From positions 186,001-250,000 of the forward strand of contig NW_026261572.1 of the NCBI RefSeq assembly GCF_000165395.2: DNA of 64,000 bases, read 5' to 3'. The notes under the pieces are model-generated. The model searched no databases, was not told where the DNA came from, and saw nothing but the letters and a program-made list of their open reading frames with translations. Position numbers and translations under genes: made by a program. The DNA is from Babesia bovis T2Bo (taxonomy: Eukaryota; Apicomplexa; Aconoidasida; Piroplasmida; Babesiidae). Of this stretch, positions 56,795-64,000 are shown piece after piece (position 1 is the first letter of the stretch; every line of letters begins with the position of its first letter).

Positions 56795-57331
56795 TTATAC
56801 CTCGAGTATGCATGGTGATGTCAGAGCATTGAAGACGTAGGATTTCATGTCGTTCGCTTTAACTCCGTACTTACTAGATAATTGTTTAGCTATTTTGTTT
56901 GACAGGCTCCACAAAATATCTATTGACAATGGACCAGATGGTGAACGTTTGATTTTATTCAAAATATCACTTGGAACAGTTATACCACCATTTTTGTGCA
57001 AATCATCATATACACTTTGGAATTTCTCGCTTAATTTACATGCACCTAAGTATGATACAACTCTGTTATTCACCCTCCAGTCGATATTTTCAGTGGAAGC
57101 CTTTACCTCGGGTTTTCTTTCCTCTTCCTTTGAAGTATCGGCTGCTATACTACCCTTCAAGTTGCTCTCCGTAGTAACACCCTCCGCAACTGGAGTAGTG
57201 GAGGGAACTGAATTAGAACCAACTTCTTCAATTGAATCTTCGCCTTCATTGGCAACGGCATAGCTTGTCATACAAGCGGTAACGGCAAAAGCAGCCACCA
57301 CAAATTTGGTTACCTTTCCAAAAGCATTCAT
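56795..57331 (-). CDS. SmORF-like secreted protein B
   Basis: 178 residues, single exon, ATG 57331. The signal peptide is identical to that of gene A (31 codons), then the sequence diverges: an acidic Ser/Thr linker (DSIEEVGSNSVPSTTPVAEG) and a C-terminal domain with VVSYLGACKLSEKFQSVY, GGITVPSDILNK, SPSGPLSIDILWSLSNKIAK and FNALTSPCILEV. Compared with gene A it lacks the repeat blocks and is ~100 residues shorter. The shared pattern includes Y..xC.L, then xxP, SGPL, a helix and the final LEV. Same orientation as gene A, 2.2 kb apart, in tandem. Exported by the classical route is inference from the signal alone. Confidence 0.8.
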   Translation of the reverse strand: MNAFGKVTKFVVAAFAVTACMTSYAVANEGEDSIEEVGSNSVPSTTPVAEGVTTESNLKGSIAADTSKEEERKPEVKASTENIDWRVNNRVVSYLGACKLSEKFQSVYDDLHKNGGITVPSDILNKIKRSPSGPLSIDILWSLSNKIAKQLSSKYGVKANDMKSYVFNALTSPCILEV

Positions 57332-58496
57332 CTTGTAATGTATTTTAGATCCTAGCCTTGTGTTATAGATTCAATATAAACAGCGTCAAGTTTTTATTCC
57401 AAAAACGATGTCTTGTGATCACTAGAGCCTAGAATAATAAATCTCCAGGTTGGTGACTATGGTGTTGAGAACTACGTTCAACAGTTGGATAGATTCCAGT
57501 GATGGCACGTAGTTGTCCTATCGAAAACTATGTATGACAGATTTATTTTGTATCGTTATATGGTAAATGAGGTGGCTTCCTAAAGTTATTTATAACCAGG
57601 TAGCACCGTCCCCAGATAACAGGATGCATGTAATGAAGGATTAAAGGCATTTTGTGTGGTTTCTTAGAGTATACTCAAGAAGGAAATATCATAGAGGGTT
57701 ACCGGATGTTTGGGAACGGAGGGCAGGAACCGGTTTTACTCCATAGTCTATTATGTTATACTCGTACCGTAGTGCTGGCATAGATAATAGTTAAACCATT
57801 TACTCTGCTTACTTGTTTTCTATATCGCAGACCTAGCACAGTAAAGTATGTCCCATACTATGCGACTGTTAGTTTATGACTTTAAAGTCGTTGACGACTC
57901 AGATCATATTGCATCGGCATGACGTGGTGCTGTAAGCAAGTCTTCCATGTAGCATCATGGTCGTCGATGGTGGCAGAAGCTGTGAACTCCATAGTTGACG
58001 TGTTTAGTTGTGCCATGATAATAGGAACGTTATGGTTTATTCTTGCCTTTGTTCCCAATCTGGACAAATTTGATCTACCCTTATGCCTAAGTATGCAATA
58101 ATACCATATAATGCTGTAAAGTGGACTGCTTGCGCGTATGATTAAAAGTAACAGCACATAACAATTCATTAAATAACAGAAAGTCAACTCCATTGTATTA
58201 TTTCAGACATTATATCGGATATAATATTCAGGATAGTATAATTGAGTGAACAACGTTATATGTTTTGCAACCACCGGATAGAATAACAACAGTCTTGTTT
58301 TAAATTTGCTACGCCTTTAAGACAGAAGTAAAACATATATCATTCTTGTGCGAATACCGCAGATCAACCTAGATGTTATATCACACCACAAATGTTAGAA
58401 GTGCTCTCAGCCAACTCAACAGATCTTTGCAACTGATTTTGGTGGTTGAGTTAACATATCCAACAAATTTGGCCAAATCAGCACTAGATATACTTT
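57238..58496. repeat. 1259-bp direct repeat, copy 2
   Basis: Second copy of the repeat at 55029-56287, same orientation. It supplies the first 31 codons and the upstream flank of SmORF gene B. The absence of visible differences suggests recent duplication or gene conversion. Beyond 58496 (TATACTTTTG) the copies part. Confidence 0.95.
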
Positions 58497-58793
58497 TGTC
58501 GATATAGATGTGGTTGTTGATGGCAGGGGACCACTTATACGTCCGCGAATTTCACTTAAGACGCTTTCTGGTTTCTTACTTTTACTTGGATAATGTTCCC
58601 AACATCCTGTTGCACGCTGCTATTACATGTCGTGCATTCAAATAAGATGTGATCCTATGTGCTATGCTATTCTCGAGAACACCAATGGATCTTCCACTGT
58701 TTTATATTTCACCAGGAGTGTAATGACCATTCGTCATTGATTCTTTTGGAGCGGTTTTTCAGTGACCATGTATGTAACGTCTGGAAATGTAGC

Positions 58794-59009
58794 TTACCCC
58801 GTCTCTTGTGTAGTAGACAGCGCGCTTCCTAAATCATCAGCGCGAAGTAAACTCCCTTCTGCAGTTTTTTCACCAGGCTGAACACCATCGGTAACCTTGT
58901 CAGCCACTTGATGTTCACAGAGAACATTAGTTAACAAAGTTACAGCGAGCAGTAATTTTAACACATTACCCAGCACTGAGGAAGAAAATGCAGTAATCTT
59001 CCTTGCCAT
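58794..59009 (-). CDS. Secreted-protein stub (signal peptide plus short acidic tail)
   Basis: 71 residues from ATG 59009. The signal peptide is convincing (MARKITAFSSSVLGNVLKLL, then LAVTLLTNVLCEHQV). The mature 37 residues are hydrophilic. The stop lies inside GGGGTAAGCT, which is also a good splice donor (GTAAGC), so this may be a first exon whose downstream exon is lost or unrecognised; I found no convincing one within 300 bases. Resembles in layout the short truncated relatives of spherical-body proteins, but that is a guess. It sits just past repeat copy 2 in the variable SmORF region. Confidence 0.5.
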   Translation of the reverse strand: MARKITAFSSSVLGNVLKLLLAVTLLTNVLCEHQVADKVTDGVQPGEKTAEGSLLRADDLGSALSTTQETG

Positions 59010-60229
59010 CTTAGCAGTAGAGCGTGTTTACAGTATACAACAAGTAGACGATTTTGCTGAAGGTATATGATAGACTCTTCTCAGGTAATTGCTTCCTGAC
59101 TTATGTGGAATTGGTAACACCGCACTGATAATAAAATACCTATCGACTGTTTACTCGTGGACTATCAAAGTACAACTACTCGATAAAATGCAAAGGAACG
59201 TATATTTAATGAACATATGGCATCTTGAAGGATGCATATAGACCCCAGGCATTTATGTGCTCAGATTTGGATATCGTAGATGGCAGCAAACCCTACTATG
59301 GGTACGGTCGCAGTGTACCTCAAGGGGATATCAGCTAATATGGTAGAACATATGATGTATATAGCCCTCTATGAAGCCACCATTGCACGCCTTTATGCTA
59401 GTAAATGACGGATGGATAATATCTACCTATTCTACCATGACCAAAAATCATGGCACTCAACAATCGCCAAAGATTGGCGAATGATTATAATGACTCTAAT
59501 TGCAAGATTTCATACAAAAGGATAATCATTTTTTGTGACATAGCAACGGAAATGAACCTGTCATACTGCATCTGTGTTTTAAAGAGTCTTATAACGTTTA
59601 GCAAAAAGGCAAAATCGAACCTAGCTTTAGTCTTAGCTAGGTTCTTTCCAATACACTGGATGTTGTGGAAAGTTCAAAGTTATCGTTGTCACCGGTAACT
59701 ATGAATAGAAGTATATATTGAGACATGCAGAATAGAGGTTGTAGTGACTACCCCTATATCGTCTTATTTCATGGTTGCCAATTAATTGGCTTGAAAACCC
59801 ATTTAATAAACAAGATATACTGTGGAAGATAATAAGGCAGCAGAAGGGATAGATTTGCTGACCATTTTATGAGGTTAGTGTATGGTATTCCCTGCTTTGT
59901 GGAAATACGAGATATATATGTAACCTAGGAAATCTATACACACAATCTTACCTGCCATTCTAAATTGCGGTTTATTTCCATATTTTCCTTTCCGGAAAAC
60001 ATCTACCTTCTTACGGAGGCGTTAACCGTAAAAGGATATATACTTATTTTTATAAACGAGCAATCGCCTCTTTTAATTTATGCTAATATAAACATATCAC
60101 AAATATGATGGGGAAATGGATGGAACCCATAGTATCATTCCAAATAGCGATCTAAGTAACAGCACTATACTTCACAGGAATCGCATTATTAGAACAGAAT
60201 GGCAGCCGAAAAGTGAAGCATATTCATAG
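59010..60229. other. Intergenic
   Basis: About 1.2 kb with no supported gene. An 82-codon plus-strand open frame at 59450-59698 has no motif. No tRNA or repeat recognised. Confidence 0.45.
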
Positions 60230-62140
60230 CTAATCAATCAATCGGAATTTATCTGCTGATGTGGACAATCCTTCTAGAATCTGCATTTCTTCTTGGCGTC
60301 CACTGTCCAAACAAGTGACCATTAGTATAGACCCATATACAATGCCATATTGTTTTAGCGGCGTATTTTGCATTTTTGCAGAATATGATTCATCTTCTTC
60401 CATGAATTCAGCATCCAACAGATTGCGGCCGTCGAAATCTATATTTACCATAGTCATGCCCATATGCATTTTGCATATGGTAGATGCGAATGATTCCAAT
60501 GTCCAATCATCCAGCGAGCGTAATTCCACACATATGACCTTTTGTTGACATACAGCACATTTTGGATTCGGTTCATCTAATGGTTCTGGACTAGACAGGG
60601 CCCCTCTAGTCAATGGGGCCGAACCCGCCACAGCCGATTTGATCCACACGAACTTACACTTGTCTCGCAGTAGCGAATAATCCGCTGAATGACCTGGGGA
60701 TATGTGGCGGGTAGTTAGAAGGTGTATCAACTGCATTACCTGAGTAGCCGCTACTATTGCATTGGTTGCTGCGATAGCTGGTGTGATAGACCCTGCGATA
60801 GATTGTACATCCCATGTACTAAGATGTGGAATGTTAAAGTTGATCATACGTAGATTGGCGGCAGATGAAACAAAATCCACACATATGGGATCCTCTTTGT
60901 CGAATATCGCGCTGCCCAATATATTTTTCCTATGGCTGATGAATCCTAACAAAGCACTTCTAAACTGCTTTACCAATTCATCCATCGTTTTCACCACTAA
61001 TCTGTGGCTTATATCTGAATTATTAGAATATTCCATTGTTTTCAAACCAAATGAATGGTTATGAGTTTCTTCATGTACAGTTGGTTTACAGTGAGAAACC
61101 ATATGCTGATTCCCAGTTTTCCTCATCTTTGTTGGTGGCAAATCCTCTCCAAATAAAGAGGAATCTGTATTTGACCGCTCATCTGAACACATATCACTAA
61201 TAGAAGAGGGATTCACGCCATTTTTAACAAAACTAGATGTAGATTCATCGTGCAAGGGATATTTTATTGGTCTGGGAGGTTGCCTTTCTGCCCATACTTT
61301 ATCCAATGTCAGTAACTGTGTAATTTGGGTGTCGAATAAATATTCAAATATATCACGTACCCATTTTTGCGCCGTTGAATCTGTTATTGAATCAACATCC
61401 GGTATTTGCGGTATATCAAGATCATGTAGCATGTTATTATCATTATCCGGACCAAATATTAATTCATATAACTGGCGAGCCCATGCCACGCAATGCTCAG
61501 CCTTTTCCGGTATTTGACGAACGCTACAAACTGGAATATCCTTGTTACGCGGTTTTTCATGGCAATCGTAGCAAGCGGTGATACCGTGAACAATTGGATA
61601 TACTTGACCATTATAACCAGTGCTTCCAGCCTCAATGAGAGGTATTCCAGCACGCATACAACAATAGTTTATATGTGATCTGGCCCGTATATTATCTAAT
61701 GCATTCAGCACCACGTCATATTTAGACAGATCTATTGGCCTCCATTTCAACACATCACACACTTCAGCTGTTACTTTACATTTTGGTACCCATTTAAGCA
61801 ATGCATCTCGCGCTACTTCTGCTTTATACCTCCCTACATCTTCAGCACGATATAGAAACTGTCGATTTAAATTTGAAACATCAATTGTGTCTATATCCAC
61901 GATGACTAGATTTCTTACTCCACAAAGTACAAGATTTTTGATCAGTTCACATCCTATACCACCAGCACCAACAACCAGTAGCGACACATTTCGTAATAAG
62001 TCATAGTAATTATCAACTGCAGTAGTCTGCTGTTGTTGTTCAATGGTAGATGCCGTGTGTTCATTAGAGTTGACAACAATATCTTTCCTGGAGAGGTTGT
62101 TTCCTTTCTGATATGCAACCATTTCTGGGAGTACACACAT
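60230..62140 (-). CDS. UBA2: SUMO-activating enzyme E1 subunit UBA2
   Basis: Catalytic half of the heterodimeric SUMO E1 (with AOS1). Single exon of ~636 residues. ThiF/Uba fold: LLVVGAGGIGCELIKNLVL, the nucleotide-site IVDIDTIDVSNLNRQFLY, VLNALDNIRARSHIN, IEAGSTGYNGQV. Zinc ligands CYDCHEKP with CAVCQQK near residue 545. The catalytic Cys lies in IPVCSVRQIPEKAEHC, matching the FPGCTIRNTPxxPxHC block of UBA2. The ubiquitin-fold domain at the C-terminus ends LDSGRQEEMQILEGLS. Start: the frame continues upstream through a hydrophobic run but only with a TTG (62179); the first ATG is 62140 (MCVLPEMVAYQKG), another at 62122. About 50 residues precede the ThiF fold, longer than usual. Confidence 0.92.
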   Translation of the reverse strand: MCVLPEMVAYQKGNNLSRKDIVVNSNEHTASTIEQQQQTTAVDNYYDLLRNVSLLVVGAGGIGCELIKNLVLCGVRNLVIVDIDTIDVSNLNRQFLYRAEDVGRYKAEVARDALLKWVPKCKVTAEVCDVLKWRPIDLSKYDVVLNALDNIRARSHINYCCMRAGIPLIEAGSTGYNGQVYPIVHGITACYDCHEKPRNKDIPVCSVRQIPEKAEHCVAWARQLYELIFGPDNDNNMLHDLDIPQIPDVDSITDSTAQKWVRDIFEYLFDTQITQLLTLDKVWAERQPPRPIKYPLHDESTSSFVKNGVNPSSISDMCSDERSNTDSSLFGEDLPPTKMRKTGNQHMVSHCKPTVHEETHNHSFGLKTMEYSNNSDISHRLVVKTMDELVKQFRSALLGFISHRKNILGSAIFDKEDPICVDFVSSAANLRMINFNIPHLSTWDVQSIAGSITPAIAATNAIVAATQVMQLIHLLTTRHISPGHSADYSLLRDKCKFVWIKSAVAGSAPLTRGALSSPEPLDEPNPKCAVCQQKVICVELRSLDDWTLESFASTICKMHMGMTMVNIDFDGRNLLDAEFMEEDESYSAKMQNTPLKQYGIVYGSILMVTCLDSGRQEEMQILEGLSTSADKFRLID

Positions 62141-62797
62141 GTATAAAATAGAAGTTATGATGAAGAGAAATCTTGCCAAAACTTTAGTTATATTGTGAGA
62201 TTTATGACATGTCGTCCACCTTGCGAGGGGCTGCTCCGGATTCTATAACAGAAAGTTGGTACATTAACGTGAGAAGATCAATTTTTTGTATCCCAGCGTA
62301 CGATACTCGTAACATCAAGTTAGATTTACCCATCAAGTCTCATATTTGTACTGTCCAAGTATCATGTATGTGATCATATAGCAAACCATCACGCCAGCCC
62401 ATGATGAACATCGCACATCCCACATAAACTAATAAAAGTATTTTGTGAATATAATAACTATACGAGCCGTTGTTATGGTAAACACTTTGAAGATAATGGT
62501 GCCCTCACATGTGTGTCTTCCAAAACCCTCAAAGGCAAAAACTCACCCGGGATCTTCTTTAAATCGATACATTTAGAACAAACAAAGCAATAATTATTCA
62601 TTAAAGTCGGCCTGGCCGCACTGTTTTGTCGGTATTTGTACTCCTACGGAATCTATAGAGCGCAAGTCATCAACCAACGAAAACTCTATTTTTGGTAGAA
62701 GGCTATGGCGTTTTACAATACATTTGTGGCAGAAACAAAATGTCAAACTGCCTAGATGTTTGTATGCTCTGCGCAAGACGCTCCTTTTTATATCGAC
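62141..62797. other. Divergent promoter region with small open frames
   Basis: About 650 bases between UBA2 (minus) and the acidic gene (plus). A 54-codon plus frame from ATG 62210 and a minus frame at 62594-62896 are open; neither could be tied to a family or spliced chain. Confidence 0.4.
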
Positions 62798-64000
62798 ATG
62801 GCAGAGGGTGAAATAAATTACAAACCCGGTCATATTACAGAGGGTAAGGGCACCAAAAAATCGCATGACAGTACTTCTATTATAATCAAGAATCACTTCG
62901 GGGCAAAACCAAAAGGCAGCTCACCATGGGTATCTGGAGAGGTCCTCTTCCCATCGCAAAATGGCACCGATGTGTTCGGTGACATCAACTCGCTAGGAGC
63001 CTTAAAATACTTATATAAATGTGACAAAGGTGTTATTCAATCGGCGAACTTCGATGAACATCAAGGCGACGAGAGTTCGGCATACGGGGACTCGAATAAT
63101 ACGGAACACAAGCAGTCTCATATAAAGGATTTTATGCCAAATGGGAGCCGTAATACTGGCGTATACACGAATGGTGTTGTTGGCGACTGCTCTTCTAAAG
63201 GCGCTATCATATCCCTTTGCATAGATACAAGTGCTGAGCAGGGAACTCCTGGCTTTTCGGATGACCCCGGAGGTGAGAATCGGATTTATGTAAATAATGT
63301 GGCTTCGGGTAAGGCGAATTATCGTAATGAGCACACGGCGTCTTCCGATCCATATTACGTTGAAGTATCGGAGGGTGATGTATTACCCATTGACCCTATC
63401 GTTGTTGATTGTTCTGTGGATATCGATCAAGGTTTATTTGATACTCCCACTATTGACTATAGTGAAGACATTCAAAGCAATGATAATCACGCTGACGCTA
63501 CGGCTGGCTCTGCCGAAATGGATGATAAGGATGACAGTAAGTCTGAACACCATGTAAACGTCCCTGGCCCTACTACACAGACAAAGGAAATCATAGTCGA
63601 TATGGATACAAAGGGAGGTCATGATTTAGAGTTCACCTTCACCAAAGACAGCGATAACGTTGGACATATGGATGCAATATATCTCCATAGAGGTGTTGTA
63701 AATTACGATAGTGGTGGTGATTTATCACATCAAACAGCATGTAAAATGAATCGTGAACCCGTGAGAGAAGTATCTGATGTATCTTCATCTGATAGGGACT
63801 TTTGTGACTCCGATTCGAAAGTTGAAGCACAGGCTATTAGCGAACAAATCTTATCTACGGAAGATACAACGCCAAACCTTGATGATGAAATGTGTTGCAT
63901 GGGTACTTCAATAAGGAATAAAAATCCACGAGAAGAGTCTACGATTTCGGATGAGATTGATTTGACTTTTCGATTCAAGAAGCGTTCTATAGGGACTGTG
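62798..64000 (+). CDS. Acidic low-complexity protein, runs off the window end
   Basis: From ATG 62798 (MAEGEINYKPGHITEGKG) the frame stays open for 401 codons to the window edge, so the gene is truncated by the window, not by mutation. The product is acidic and rich in Asp, Ser and Asn, with no signal peptide, no membrane span and no domain that I recognise; it looks mostly disordered (DSVDIDQG, ATAGSAEMDDKDDSKSE). Length of an uninterrupted frame at this composition supports coding. The antisense frames at 62594-63978 are shadows. The missing 3' part could hold the defining domain. Confidence 0.7.
   Translation, partial: MAEGEINYKPGHITEGKGTKKSHDSTSIIIKNHFGAKPKGSSPWVSGEVLFPSQNGTDVFGDINSLGALKYLYKCDKGVIQSANFDEHQGDESSAYGDSNNTEHKQSHIKDFMPNGSRNTGVYTNGVVGDCSSKGAIISLCIDTSAEQGTPGFSDDPGGENRIYVNNVASGKANYRNEHTASSDPYYVEVSEGDVLPIDPIVVDCSVDIDQGLFDTPTIDYSEDIQSNDNHADATAGSAEMDDKDDSKSEHHVNVPGPTTQTKEIIVDMDTKGGHDLEFTFTKDSDNVGHMDAIYLHRGVVNYDSGGDLSHQTACKMNREPVREVSDVSSSDRDFCDSDSKVEAQAISEQILSTEDTTPNLDDEMCCMGTSIRNKNPREESTISDEIDLTFRFKKRSIGTV

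Noticed and set aside
62141..62179. Signal peptide on UBA2 (hydrophobic run before the first ATG)
   Set aside because: The hydrophobic residues are reached only from a TTG codon at 62179. The first in-frame ATG is 62140, after most of the run, so a secreted or plastid SUMO E1 is not supported.
62594..62896. Minus-strand 100-codon frame with CFCHKCIVKR
   Set aside because: It overlaps the start of the plus-strand acidic gene, and its N-terminal part has no good start. The C-terminal part looks protein-like, but I could not build a gene.

Overview
The window looks like nuclear DNA of a piroplasm, a Babesia of the B. bovis type. Four things support this. Genes are packed on both strands. Most introns are 31-39 nt with GT-AG ends. 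The protein families are apicomplexan: an aldolase with an ATG-only first exon, and nuclear genes for organelle proteins with signal-like leaders. Secreted proteins resembling the small SmORF family of B. bovis occur at 1.2 kb and 54-57 kb. Species is inferred, not proven. I joined exons by hand from splice sites and reading phase; all products are named from recognised motifs, without database searches.

Left part (1-19.5 kb): a secreted SmORF-like gene, fructose-bisphosphate aldolase, prefoldin subunit 5, a DEAH-box helicase relative that has lost its ATPase motifs, COX11, a longin R-SNARE, an unrecognised helical protein, KIN17, a mitochondrial ribosomal protein like uL22, a small PH-like protein and a TRAPPC12-like TPR protein.

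Middle (19.5-51 kb): an RRM-SPOC (Spen/FPA-like) protein converging on a 1400-residue coiled-coil protein that may be KNL1, proteasome chaperone PAC4, RsmH, a parvulin, a small basic protein, TAP42/alpha4, tRNase Z, ALG7 (GlcNAc-1-P transferase), a long-chain acyl-CoA synthetase, SMC6, an unrecognised protein, tRNA-Asp(GTC), TYW1, and a nuclear-encoded plastid-type RNA polymerase alpha subunit. RsmH, tRNase Z and RpoA all carry hydrophobic leaders and together point to apicoplast gene expression.

Right part (51-64 kb) is different in character. It has sparse genes, a decayed multi-membrane-span gene, two SmORF-like genes and two copies of a 1259-bp direct repeat. Each repeat copy supplies the 5' flank plus the signal-peptide codons of a SmORF gene, and the mature protein sequences diverge exactly beyond it. 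This promoter-plus-signal cassette with swapped cargo is the most striking feature here. Then follow a signal-peptide stub, the SUMO E1 subunit UBA2 and an acidic gene that runs off the end.
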